A stretch of 64,000 nucleotides of DNA from Maniola hyperantus. Taxonomy: Eukaryota; Arthropoda; Insecta; Lepidoptera; Nymphalidae. The stretch covers positions 2,162,654 to 2,226,653 of the forward strand of contig NC_048557.2 in assembly GCF_902806685.2 (NCBI RefSeq). Reading direction: 5' to 3'. Under the pieces are notes generated by a model, which worked only from the letters and a program-made list of their open reading frames with translations, made no database searches and was not told the DNA's origin. Both the position numbers and the translations under genes were made by a program. Below, piece after piece: positions 54,310 through 63,593 of the stretch. Within the stretch, counting starts at the first letter, position 1; every line of letters begins with the position of its first letter.

Positions 54310-55084
54310 GTTGTCTAATTGTCTATAGTTTGGTTAGGTATATTACCATTATTCTGAGTATATTACCTACATGAGTGGGTCATTCTCATTGGTCATTGGG
54401 TAGTTTATTCTTTGCGATCCAAGGTGGACTGTGATTGCGATTGACAAAATCAAAGAAGTTGGAAGTACTACTACCTACTACGTAGGACAAAATATCCTCG
54501 TGTTTGAAACACTTGAAACCATAGATATACTTTGAAATACAAACTTCCAGGCTCAAAAGAGCTAGAACCCAAAGTCATAAAGACAACCACAAAAAAAATT
54601 TACATCTTGCATGGTCTGTAATCTGTGTATAGAACCCAGAGCCGTAAAACCAGTTAAAAAAATGTGCATCAACTGTGCAGTGTGCGCAGTGCATGTGCCG
54701 TAGATAGAGTAATAAAGGTAGGTACAGGAACGTTTGCTTTCTCATTCACACTAAAAAGAGAGCACAGATAAAGTTACTAATGTGGTAAACAGAGACGCAG
54801 CTAACCTATTTTTTGTCCCTTATCGTGTAACTAGTTTTTTTCAAGAATACAAGAATACATACAAGGAATGCAACTTGCAAAACAAACTTTAAGAATTCGT
54901 GGCGTAATTGTATTTCCCATTAGTTATTTACTTGTAAAAACGTTTAATACAAATATTATTGATCGGTTAGTACAAATATTGACTACTAAACAATGTTAAT
55001 AATTATTGTCGTGTTATTCATCGTTACGTCGTACGTCGCTATCTCATACGCGGTTACACAGTACTTCAATCTACCTTTATCTAT
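54310..55084. other. Intergenic, no recognised feature
   Basis: AT-rich sequence between the SINE-B copy and the transposon nest. No exon or repeat supported. Confidence 0.4.
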
Positions 55085-56053
55085 CTACGGCACAGTGTTT
55101 CCATGTACACGGTAATTACCGTAGATGCACCGTAATTCAGCCCTAATCTACCGTCAAGGTAATATGGCCATTACCTTGACCGTGTCACCGTAATACAAAA
55201 TCACGTTAAAAATTCATAATATACTGCGTAATAGTAGTATTTCGTCCTTATTCAAGAAATTAGGAAGGAGTAAAATGTAAAACTAATGAGATTTAACAAA
55301 ATATTAATATGAATAAATCCGTATATGAAAAAGATATTGCTATGCTAGGAGAGTCAGATTCAGAATAATATTAATAGCTGATTAAAAAGCTAATTCGTGA
55401 CGTTTTTTCTTTTAAAAATGACACGGTAATTTACACGGTATTCTTTTAGCCACGGAACAGAAAGAACAGTGGAAGTGCAATTCACCAAAATTACTATAGG
55501 AACCGCTGTCGCCAAACTCATACAAATATACCGATAGTCATATATTGCACTACAAAGAAACAAATCATTTGATTTGTCGTTTAAGTTTAGTCAAAACTAG
55601 CCTACGTCACAGATTTGGAAACAAACCCTGACGTTCTAGAAATAAGATTTATTTTGCTTTAGCGGAAGAACGTATTTACGAGCTATAGTCACACTCACGT
55701 CACACTAGATTCAATTGTCCAATTAATTCCGCTACTTGACCATAGATGGCGGTATTCTAAGTGGTAGCAATTATAAACTTAAGTACGTTAAACATATGGT
55801 TGACATTTGCGTGATCGGTCGATTTTTTTCCTCCTCAGCTAAGGCCGCACCGCGTAGCTCAATGAATTACCTATCGATATCGATAGATACTCGTTATTTT
55901 GTTCATTCGCAAAAATAAAATTAAAAAGGTAATTATAAAATTGAATAAAAGTGCTGGTATGTATGCATGCCTTTTACAAGTATGCACAAAAAATACTGCA
56001 ACGTATGAAAATAGTTAAATTTTATTTATTGCCCTTGAAATAAAACATATTTG

Positions 56054-56234
56054 TTAAGAAACTGGCGTTTCGAAAGTCTTATTTTTAATTTTAATAAACG
56101 GTGTATGCGAACATTTATGTATATATTTTTCGACTATTGCCTTCATCAAATCGGTAACGTGATTAGACGCAGGAATCTCCGAATCACTTTGTCTTTTTGA
56201 AGAACCTGGAGTGACCACATTTATCATTTTGTGG
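56054..56234 (-). pseudogene. Terminal exon of the P-like element's gene
   Basis: After the acceptor TTGGTTTCAG (to 56235) the minus strand reads HKMINVVTPGSSKRQSDSEI and continues to TFETPVS and a stop at 56054. The phase (one base completing a codon) matches the donor of the THAP-like exon at 56752, so a spliced product of about 87 codons is possible. I recognise no domain in it. Confidence 0.5.
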
Positions 56235-56264
56235 CTGAAACCAAAATTAAATTTTGAGAATAAA

Positions 56265-56477
56265 TCCGTACTAATATCATAAATGCGAAAGTGTGTCTGT
56301 CTGTCTGCTAGCTTTTCACGGCTCAACCGTTCAACCGTTTTTGATGAAATTTGGTACAGCGATAGCTTGCATCCCGGGAAAGGACATAGGCTACTTTTTA
56401 TCCCGGAAAGTTGAAAAGTTCCCACAGGATTTTTAAAAACCTAAATCCACGCGGACGAAGTCGCGGGCATCATCTAG
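56265..56477 (+). mobile_element. Hel-E copy, complete, inside the P-like element
   Basis: A|TCCGTACTAATATCATAAAT opens the element. It ends CGCGGACGAAGTCGCGG, GCATCAT, CTAG|T, that is a hairpin, short spacer, CTAG and flanking T. 213 bp, the cleanest Hel-E in the window, and the third level of the nest. Confidence 0.85.
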
Positions 56478-56751
56478 TACCTATATAAAAATGAATAGGA
56501 GAAAAATTAATTAGTGTGTTTATGAATTAAATTTGATATTTAGTCAGTCAATCTTCATACAAAAATATAACTAAGAGGTGGTGTTGTTTTGTATTATAAT
56601 ATCAAGTATTTTCAATACTTACGGAATAGAATCAATCCAAAATAAACTTTATCTTAATTGGTTAAGGTTGATTTGGACTAACCGTTCTATTAAATATTAG
56701 TAAATTGAAATAAATTAAGATTTTATAGAAAACAATGAAAATCGTACTTAC

Positions 56752-56831
56752 CGATGATACGAAACACCTCCATTTTTAAGATTTTTTCTCCTACTATCAT
56801 TTTTACACTCCAAAACGGAACAGTAACATTG
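56752..56831 (-). pseudogene. THAP-like exon of the P-like element
   Basis: 80 nt on the minus strand between an acceptor-like CCCTAG (56832 side) and a strong donor GTAAGTACG (56751 side). It reads QCYCSVLECKNDSRRKNLKN then GGVSYH, which matches the start of a THAP zinc finger (CX4C spacing, then the aromatic region before the usual FP). The rest of the domain (the W, the CX2H and AVP) is not found downstream, so the domain is broken. An ATG occurs one frame off just after the acceptor, suggesting a frameshift. Confidence 0.6.
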
Positions 56832-56920
56832 CTAGGGCAATATGAATTTATCGCGAGACTACCAACTCCACGCGATGTTACAACGCGACTGGGATCAGTT
56901 TTACGTAACTACGCTTAATT

Positions 56921-56936
56921 GTGGCACGCGTGCCAC
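56921..56936. repeat. Perfect 16-bp palindrome near the P-like right end
   Basis: GTGGCACGCGTGCCAC lies 37 bp inside the right terminus. Internal palindromes or inverted repeats near the ends are also known in P elements. Confidence 0.6.
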
Positions 56937-57317
56937 GCCTACTTAGCACTTCCACTGTTTTTTCTGTTCCGTGCTTTTAGCTAATCCACCGTAATTTAAT
57001 CTAGAAACACCGTAATTTTAACCCTTGAACACGGTAATTCTCAATTTACATATGGAAACACTGCTACGGCATGTACATTGTTGTCTGTGGTGCATTGCAT
57101 TTGCTAATAACGATTTTGATTTTACTGAAAACTGAAAACCATTTTACTTTAAAAATAAAAGTTAATTATGCCCGGGAACAAAAATTACAGAAAATGTGAG
57201 GTGTGATAGAGTACGTGCAGGTGACATATCATAGGATCTCCGGAGGTCTAACTTTAGAAGCCGAAGGCGCAAAATTATATATTTTGAGATATTTGACTCT
57301 TTTTTGTGTTTGTGAAA

Positions 57318-57427
57318 ATGGCTGATAAAGAAAAGAAGAGGAAATGTTTTAAATGTGGCTGCTCGCCGACTGAAGACAACATTCAGTTGTTTCGATTTCC
57401 TAAACCTGCTGTAAGGAATCTTGTGCG
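57318..57427 (+). CDS. THAP-domain protein gene, exon 1
   Basis: It encodes residues 1-37 of a THAP zinc-finger protein, a class of sequence-specific DNA-binding proteins acting in the nucleus. MADKEKKRKCFKCGCSPTED gives the first two zinc ligands, C10 and C13 (CX2C), followed by the conserved LFRFPKP block. The donor (GTGCG|GTACGTATA) splits an arginine codon in phase 2, and exon 2 completes it. The start is the first ATG of the frame. Only 255 bp separate it from the hAT-element nest, so promoter and transposon may overlap. THAP genes in insects are sometimes derived from P elements. Intron 1 (57428-57835) holds a SINE-B scrap. Confidence 0.85.
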
Positions 57428-57618
57428 GTACGTATAAGCGGTTTTAAAAGTGCATGCCTGAATGAATTTTAACATAAGTAGGTATAATATTATGTTAAAA
57501 TTTATTCTCTATTTATTTATCCTTATACAGACACAATATGACTATATTTACCTATAGTTTTCTGATGAGCATACTGACATAATAACATTGTGTTTGTGTT
57601 TATGTCAACCATACCCCA

Positions 57619-57672
57619 TATTTTTTTTAAAATTCAGGTATAAGTTAGCCCTTGACTGCAATCTCACCTTAT
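57619..57672 (-). mobile_element. SINE-B fragment in THAP intron 1
   Basis: T-run, then CAGGTATAAGTTAGCCCTTG and CTGCAATCTCACCTTA. Confidence 0.65.
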
Positions 57673-57835
57673 TTCAGAACGGAGATACCATTAGTTATGT
57701 AATACAATTTACTGGTAGCACACCCTATAAAGTGTTTACTGTTACCTATAGGATACTAGAAATACTTTCTTTTATATATGGTCATTATGGTATATATTTG
57801 TAATACTAATAAATAACAATATTATTTCTTTTCAG

Positions 57836-58046
57836 ATGTGAACTATGGGCTCAATACATTTTTCCTGAAAGAAACTACTCTTCATCGTCCCTGCAGATGA
57901 AGTTGCACAATGAACATAGAATGCTGTGTCAGAATCACTTTGCAGATTTTACTGATTGTACTAAACAGAAGTTACAAAGAACTGCTGTTCCATGCGATGC
58001 AAGTCAAAATGCTGTTAAATACAATACAGTACCCTACCCAGTATAA
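57836..58046 (+). CDS. THAP-domain protein gene, exon 2
   Basis: Acceptor TCTTTTCAG precedes this exon. It continues the THAP domain: CELWAQYI supplies the invariant W41, MLCQNHF supplies C68 and H71 (the CX2H half of the C2CH zinc site), and LQRTAVP holds the AVP motif at 87-89. The domain is therefore complete. The frame stops at TAA 58044-58046, and the stop lies in GTATAAATGCGAAAGTGCG, the start of a Hel-E fragment. So this reading yields 106 residues with almost nothing after the THAP domain. Alternative: a GC-AG intron from 57999 (GAT|GCAAGT) to 58219 would join in frame to 58220-58339. Most THAP proteins are longer, so truncation by the repeat is plausible. Confidence 0.8.
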
Positions 58047-58095
58047 ATGCGAAAGTGCGTTTGTTTGTTGGTTTGTCCTTCAATCACGTCGCATC
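58032..58095 (+). mobile_element. Hel-E fragment supplying a stop codon
   Basis: CAGTATAAATGCGAAAGTGC, GTTTGTTTGTTGGTTTGTCC and CAATCACGTCGCA. It is followed by M2-like TATTTCCTGCCGGCTACTGT at 58100-58119. Confidence 0.75.
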
Positions 58096-58219
58096 AATAT
58101 TTCCTGCCGGCTACTGTATTTACTCTAGCCTTGAATGTACTTCCTTGTAAGTAAAGTATGTATAATTTCTACGTACATAAATGTTTTACTTGATAAATAA
58201 GTGAATTGTGTTGTTTCAG

Positions 58220-58339
58220 ATAAATATGTTACCATCAGATTCTACATCAACACAGCCCACAGACCACATTGAATCAAACTCAACTGAATCAATCTTGATT
58301 CAGTTGGGTTGTGCTCAGAATCAGTACCACTGCCACTGA
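58220..58339 (+). CDS. Possible alternative THAP exon 3
   Basis: A good acceptor (GTGTTGTTTCAG) is followed by 39 open codons, INMLPSDSTSTQPTDHIESN and onward to TGA at 58337, in frame if exon 2 ends at the GC donor at 57999. The last part (GTTGTGCTCAGAATCAGTAC) resembles the end of the MITE at 59059-59333, so it may be transposon-derived. AATAAA at 58381 could be its polyadenylation signal. Tentative. Confidence 0.35.
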   Translation: MNMLPSDSTSTQPTDHIESNSTESILIQLGCAQNQYHCH

Positions 58340-58428
58340 TTTTACTGTTGTAAATTGGGGGTGTCAACATACCTGTCGTCAATAAACCTAAAATAAATAA
58401 TGATTAATATTAAGATCACGTGACGGCC

Positions 58429-58806
58429 GACTTCCGCCTTGTTTGCGATGGCAATGTTTATAAATGTACCCCACCTCGACAGAAGAGACACAGTCTTGTA
58501 TTATAATTCAATCTATGAAGTTCTTCAGCCCAGAGCAAACAAGGACGGCAGGCTATACTCTTATATTTTATTAGGTATTTCTTATATTTTATTGTACTGT
58601 AGTTATTTGTTTTTTATAGCTTACTTGTTATAACTGTGTACCAAATACGTTTTAGTTTCTATGTACTATTGAATGTTGTATTGTTTTTAAAATATGTGTC
58701 GTGGAGTTTCTTTGCCCCTTTCTTCTCCATGACTTCAACACCTTTGCGAAACAGGTGGTAGATTCATTTGAAAATAAATAGACCTATGCTGAAAAAAAAA
58801 CAAAAT
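58429..58806 (+). mobile_element. Possible LINE 3' end with A-rich tail
   Basis: Non-coding run ending GAAAATAAATAGACC and a poly(A)-like CTGAAAAAAAAAC at 58790. The shape fits a retroposed 3' end; no coding domain. Confidence 0.3.
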
Positions 58807-59058
58807 AATAGTTAATAGATTAATCATTAAAGTATTAAAGATCTTACAATAAATGATCAATTATTATTCGACTTGGTTGGTTTTACTTCTGTTTTTATTA
58901 CCTATCCACTTTTGCTAATTAATTATTTTATGTATTGAGATAAAAGTAAACAATTAGGTTATCAACTTCTAATTATTTTAGAAGTCAGTTTAGATGGTTA
59001 GGATTCTAACTTTAACAAAATAATACAGCAGATGCTTTGCTTGATTTTAATAACTTAA

Positions 59059-59333
59059 TGGCCCCGATTCTCTAGTCTCTCTCTAAACTTAATTTAGAGT
59101 ATCTGCATCCTTTTCTTTTTACTTATGCTAAAAAAGGAACGGAACATGACTTTCATAAGACTCTAAATTTTAGTGCACGTGCAGTGGGTTTGCGAGTGCG
59201 TGCTAAAATCACGGGTTTACCATCTAAAAATTAAATTTAGAAGTGTCAAACTGCTTCTGTCCTTTTCATATTACAATAGTAAGAAGAGGGTGCGAGTACT
59301 CTAAAATTAGGTTGTGCTTAGAATCGGTGCCAT
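59059..59333. mobile_element. MITE with TGGCNCCGATTCT ends, copy 1
   Basis: TGGCCCCGATTCTCTAG at 59059 and CTTAGAATCGGTGCCA near the right end form the inverted termini. Inner pairs include CTCTAAA... and ...TACTCTAAAATT. Confidence 0.6.
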
Positions 59334-59335
59334 AG

Positions 59336-59467
59336 GGGCCGATTCTCTTATACACAATCTCTATCTAGTCCTATCCTTTTCCGCAAGCAACATTATGAAA
59401 GGGATAGCAATATATTTAGACGTGCTATTAGTTTAGTTTAGAGATTGTGTACAACAGAATTAGCCAC
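59336..59467. mobile_element. Related MITE, directly adjacent
   Basis: GGGGCCGATTCTCTTATACACAATCTC pairs with GAGATTGTGTACAACAGAAT and TAGCCAC (arms described by position: 59336-59362 and 59441-59467). It abuts copy 1 with two bases between. Confidence 0.7.
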
Positions 59468-59625
59468 ATTGTTTTGGCCTTACCTGACAAAATTTACAAC
59501 TAATTTATTAGTAATCATTAAATTCTATTTAAACATAGTCTAAAAATCTCACACGCGCTAGCTCTTAGGTATGCGCAAACGAAAGCCAATGAGACTTATA
59601 AAAGTGGTAGTACTTGTAAGCTATT

Positions 59626-59937
59626 TTAGGGTTCCGCACTTCAAAAGGGAAAAAGGAACCCTTATCTATAACTTCGTTGCCTGTCTGTCAAGAAACCTAT
59701 AGAGTACTTCCCGTTGACCGAGTAGGTAAGTAAAGGAAAAATTCCGAAAACCGTGAATTTGTGGTTACATCACACAAAATAAAAATTTGTTCTTGAACAT
59801 AATTTACTAAACCACATCATGGATGGCGCTGTCCGTTAACTTGCACGGTGGGCTAGGTGTAGGATTAAAAAGTGTTAAGTATTTCGTGTACGATGGTACG
59901 GAACCCTTTGTGTGCTAGTCCAACTTGCACTTTTTTT
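59626..59937 (+). mobile_element. rep-F copy with internal deletion
   Basis: TTTTAGGGTTCCGCACTTCA to CTAGTCCAACTTGCAC. The middle third is missing. Confidence 0.7.
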
Positions 59938-59942
59938 TAAAT

Positions 59943-60215
59943 ATTTGCAAGCACCTGATGTTAAGTGATTACCGCCACCCATGAACATTTGCAGCACCAG
60001 AGGAATCGCCGATGCGTTGCCGGCCTTCTAGGAATTTGTGGTCCGCCCCTTGAATAACCCCATGTTGTAATCTAGTGGGAACACCGCCGATGGGAGTTGG
60101 TTCCACAGTTTGCATGTGCGTGAAAAGAAGGATCTGGCGCAGCGGACGGTCGAAGTGCACCAGACACCCAAGTGGTGAGGGTGAAATTCCTTACGGTGGC
60201 GCGCGTACTTGACCG
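59943..60215 (-). mobile_element. Antisense repeat, probable LINE 3' part
   Basis: GCACCTGATGTTAAGTGATT, GGAATCGCCGATGCGTTGCC and GGAGTTGGTTCCACAGTTTG, on the minus strand a probable LINE end. No second copy in this window; assignment rests on general resemblance to retroposed ends. Confidence 0.35.
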
Positions 60216-60539
60216 GTTCTTTTTTCTTTATTTAAGCAGGTATCAAAAGAAGTTTTTTTTCTTGTTCTTGTTTTACCATGGAACCCTAAAAAGAGGTATG
60301 CTATCATCATTAGCTTGAACAGCATGCAACTCCTTACGTGTAAGGAATTGACTCATGTTGGTAGTTTGCGTGCGTTTGTTTACGATTACATAAGCGCACA
60401 CATCGATGTGTTGTTAAAACTATTTGCGGAACGGAAGGACGGAAATAGGAAAGAAAGTAATATGGATAAGTAGACCCTGATAATCATTTTTCAATCAATG
60501 AATTATGTAATAGTTTTTAGGGTTCCGCATCCGTCAAAT

Positions 60540-60636
60540 TGACCCTGCCGGGAATCGAACCTCCTGTCCTTCCATAATTCCTGTCTAATTGAACCTTCCA
60601 CAGCTCTCATCTGTTACCACTGCGCCAGGGAGGTCG
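60540..60636 (-). mobile_element. SINE-B head fragment
   Basis: GGGAATCGAACCTCCTGTCC and ACCACTGCGCCAGGGAGGTC. Only the tRNA-like head is present, an unusual 3'-truncated form. Confidence 0.65.
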
Positions 60637-60669
60637 TTAGAATATAGAGAGAATAGGTACTTATCTAAG

Positions 60670-60987
60670 CTGTGATAGCCTTGTGGTTAGGACGTCCACT
60701 TCCTAATCGGAGGTCGGGGGTTCGAACCAAGGCACATACTTCTAACTCTTCGAAGTTATGTGCGTTTTAAGTCATTATTATCACTTGCTTTAACGGTGAA
60801 GGAAATCAACGTGAAGATACCTGCATGCCTGTGAGTTCTCCATAATGTTCTCAAAGGTGTGTGAGGTCTGCCAGTGCGCACTCGGCCGGCGGCGTGGTAA
60901 ACTGGCCAAAACCCTTTTCACACTGAGAGGAGACCCGTGTTTAGTATTGAGCCTGCGATGGATTGATCATGATGACGATAATGATGA
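60670..60987 (+). mobile_element. SINE-A copy, full length
   Basis: GTGATAGCCTTGTGGTTAGG head, GGTCGGGGGTTCGAACC B-box region, and GATTGATCATGATGACGATA end. A GCACTCGGCCGGCGGCGTGG segment is a private change. Confidence 0.85.
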
Positions 60988-60989
60988 CC

Positions 60990-61617
60990 CGAAGGGTGCC
61001 TACTGGACCCTCTTCCTAAGCCTTGGCTGTCCGTCCGTCCGTCTGTCTGTCAGCGGGTTGTATCTCGTGAACCGTAATAGTTAGAGTTGAAATTTTCACA
61101 GAATGTGTATTTCTATTGCCGCTATACCACACCACCACCACAAGATCAGTTAGATGGTCGGGACCTCGAGGCACCAGAGCCAGAGGCAGGCCATATGCCA
61201 GATGGGTAGACGAAATAGTGGAGATAGCGGGTCGAAGGTGGCTAGCCTCAGCTAAAGATAGAGCCAAGTGGAAATCCTTGGAGGAGGCTTTTACCCGAAG
61301 GGGGTCCATACATAAACTTTAACTTTACATTATAATATAATTAGACCTAGGTACTTATGTAAATAATTTGTAATACTAACATACTAACCCTAATTTTAAT
61401 TTTATAATATTAACTAACTACTAATCATAATTATTTTAAGTACTTACTCTCTATAACTTTATGTCAAAAACTGTATGGAATTAAATAAAGCTTTATTATT
61501 ATTATTATTGCCGCTATAACAGCAATTATAATAAAAAATTCGAAATGGATGCCATGAAAATTACAAAAGATGGTACGGAACTCTTCGTGTGCAAGTCTGA
61601 CTCGCACTTGATCGATT
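60990..61617 (+). mobile_element. rep-G copy split by a LINE
   Basis: CCCGAAGGGTGCCTACTGGA, GTCCGTCCGTCCGTCTGTCT and TTCTATTGCCGCTATA, then the LINE 61127-61506, then ATTGCCGCTATAACAGCAAT up to CTGACTCGCACTTGATCG. The intact order is seen at 51424-51637. Confidence 0.75.
61127..61506 (+). mobile_element. LINE 3' end (RTE-like) with target duplication
   Basis: ATTGCCGCTATA at 61115-61126 is repeated at 61507-61518, a 12-bp duplication. The insert encodes a C-terminal piece, GRPYARWVDEIVEIAGRRWL and AKWKSLEEAF, resembling the last residues of RTE-type LINE proteins. The stop is at 61320-61322. It ends with AATAAAGC and a (TTA)n tail. Confidence 0.82.
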
Positions 61618-61659
61618 TTTTTATTATCCCCCGACGCAAACAGGTGTCGGGTGCTAGGT

Positions 61660-61795
61660 GTAGTACGCGACAGGTCGTGATGGCGATCGGTGTATGAGAC
61701 GGGGAGATGCTCCGCTCACCCGAATGTCACCTGCGCTATCCCGCACCGGGTTACCACGGAAGCTGTGCGGGGCGTCTCCACCCCTGTTGCCATAG
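61660..61795. mobile_element. M1 MITE, one end intact
   Basis: GTAGTACGCGACAGGTCGTG at 61661 and the GC-rich body (GCGCTATCCCGCACCGGG, GTGCGGGGCGTCTCCACCCC). The second terminus is missing. Confidence 0.7.
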
Positions 61796-61805
61796 AGCAT
61801 AGAGT

Positions 61806-61985
61806 ATTTTTAGAGTTCCGTACCTCAAAAGGAACCCCTATAGAACCGTCCTTTGTTATCTGTCTGTCGTGTCTGTCAATTCGGGGAAATCAAAAATTAG
61901 GGTAGGTACCTACTTCCCGTTGACCTAGAATTGTGTTTGGCACATAGCAGTGTCTTATAGCACAAGTAGGAAAGGGAAAAATCTT
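61806..61985 (+). mobile_element. rep-F fragment
   Basis: TTTTTAGAGTTCCGTACCTC, ACTTCCCGTTGACCTAGAAT. Truncated after about 180 bp. Confidence 0.65.
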
Positions 61986-62256
61986 TTAAATAAGTAATCC
62001 TGCTCTCCCTAAGTCCTAAAATGCATTTGGGAATAAATAAAATGGATTATGGAATGATAATGCATGTAGAAATTAGAATAAGCACTTCAATTAATATTTA
62101 AGAACTAGTTCAAAGAAAGATCGAAGTTCGTGACCGTGTTAGACCGTAAACTACTGGCTACTCTTTGTAACAAGATTGCCCTTCCCATATCAGTAGGTAA
62201 TCCCAAATAGAACACAATTCGCCCTATATAAATAGCTAAGTAACCCAACTTGATAC

Positions 62257-62274
62257 TGCCATTTGGCAATGGCA
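62257..62274. promoter_or_regulatory. Palindromic motif upstream of the TATA box
   Basis: TGCCATTTGGCAATGGCA: TGCCAT and ATGGCA are inverted, and TTGGCA overlaps. It lies 28 bp upstream of the TATA box of the secreted-protein gene and could bind a dimeric factor. Inference only. Confidence 0.35.
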
Positions 62275-62301
62275 GAGAAAGTTAGCCACCCATCACGCCA
62301 A

Positions 62302-62337
62302 TATAAAAGCTACTGACGCTTCCTTGCTCATATCATT
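62302..62337 (+). promoter_or_regulatory. TATA box and initiator of the secreted-protein gene
   Basis: TATAAAAG at 62302-62309 is followed 33 bp downstream by ATCATTT (A at 62335), close to the arthropod initiator. This predicts a 5' untranslated leader of about 44 nt before the ATG at 62379. Confidence 0.7.
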
Positions 62338-62378
62338 TGATACACACGCATGCGCGCGAACGACTGCCGCCACACAAT

Positions 62379-62393
62379 ATGCAACACTTATCG
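62379..62393 (+). CDS. Secreted-protein gene, exon 1 (five codons)
   Basis: ATGCAACACTTATCG encodes MQHLS and is followed by the donor GTAGGTAC in phase 0. A first coding exon of only five codons, with the intron inside the signal peptide, is a common layout in insect cuticle and other secreted-protein genes. The TATA box at 62302 fits this start. Confidence 0.8.
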
Positions 62394-63593
62394 GTAGGTA
62401 CAATACAACAAAAAAATACTCGACAAAAAAGTGAAGTGATAAAAGTGCAAAAGTGGATTTGTTTTGGTGATTAGTTTGTTTGGTGTTTATCAGTGAAAAA
62501 GTGATCAGTTTTTAAACTTAAAAATCTGGGTAATGTACAGAAATCCAATAATTATAGAAAATACTAGATGGCGCTAGTAAAATCCTGGATCGCGTTTGAT
62601 TGTCACATCTTTTAAAAGTATAAAAATATTGTTAAACATATGGACTTTTTAACGTTCTTATTATCGGTAGGTATCAGATAATCTGAAAGTTTTTATAATA
62701 AATCGGAATGGTTGTTGAAATCAAAATTGTCGTAGTAATAACAATAGCTATACAGTTCACTCAAATTGGAAGTTAAAAAAACTCGAAATATTTTGCTTTT
62801 ACCTGCATGCTATTTTTGCAAAATAATTACTATTTTTATCAATATTTTATACCTAAAATCATGACTACTTTGCGCACAGCAACGAAAATCATGAGTTTTT
62901 TCACATGCTAAGTACTTAGTTAAATATCTAGCTGATTAAATAAAAATCCTAATGACCTACTTGATTGCCGGACAAGATCCATGATTATTCATAAAGCAAG
63001 GAAAGTAAAAGAAAACTGAGCCGTTTTTGTAAAAATTAATAAATTAATCATTAAGTATCAGGGGAATTCGAAGACGAAAGAAAAATGTTAGCGTGAGATG
63101 GATACACGCAACTCCGTTACTGCGCTAGTAAAAGTATAAAAGAGTAAAAGCGATTTGGAATATGTGCCTAGTCATAAATCATATTAATGTATCAGAACAA
63201 TGCACCTAAGAATTCCATAATTCATATAAGAAAATTATATAAATTACATATAATATCGCAAGTAAGATAATAATTTCATAACATGATTAATTTTTATAGT
63301 AATTGACAAAAAAATATTGTTATTCAGTTTCTTTGAATATGGTTAATAAATTCATTGTCGTCATCATATTCAAGAATAATAACTTAATGATGTTCATTCC
63401 ACTTTTACGAAATCCTACAAGTTTTGAAACAAGTACCTAGATACCTAAATATAACATAATACAAAAAATGTGTTAAAAACCAAACCAAAATAATTATAAG
63501 AGCAAATTAAAGTAACTAACTAATAAAATATATAATAAAAGCACTCGTGGGAGTAACAACAACAACAACTTTAGAGACGTAAATTCTTTTCAG
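62394..63593. other. Intron 1 of the secreted-protein gene
   Basis: 1,200 bp, AT-rich, and free of every repeat family seen elsewhere in the window. It ends with AAATTCTTTTCAG. Absence of transposons here, in a repeat-dense window, may reflect constraint. Confidence 0.7.

Larger units (their letters stand above)
55451..56973 (-). mobile_element. P-superfamily-like element nested in the hAT element
   Basis: 28-bp inverted ends (CACGGAACAGAAAGAACAGT... at 55451-55478, matched with one mismatch at 56946-56973) are flanked by a perfect 8-bp duplication CTTTTAGC at 55443-55450 and 56974-56981. Inside, the minus strand keeps a THAP-like exon and a terminal exon with a polyadenylation signal (AATAAA at about 56021). 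P elements combine 8-bp duplications, roughly 30-bp ends and an N-terminal THAP domain, so I favour that superfamily. hAT is the alternative, since it shares the 8-bp duplication, but the THAP exon argues against it. The catalytic core is missing, so it is an internally deleted, non-autonomous copy. Confidence 0.7.
55093..57063. mobile_element. hAT-type non-autonomous element, host of a nested transposon
   Basis: CAGTGTTTCCAT at 55093 is inverted at the other end (ATGGAAACACTG to 57063), and the 8-bp target duplication CTACGGCA is perfect at 55085-55092 and 57064-57071. An 8-bp duplication with CAGTG ends is diagnostic of the hAT superfamily. Without the nested 1,523-bp insert and its duplicated 8 bp, the element is about 440 bp. 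At least eight subterminal ACCGTAAT or ACGGTAAT motifs lie on both strands near the two ends, as expected for transposase-binding repeats. No hAT transposase remains. Confidence 0.9.
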
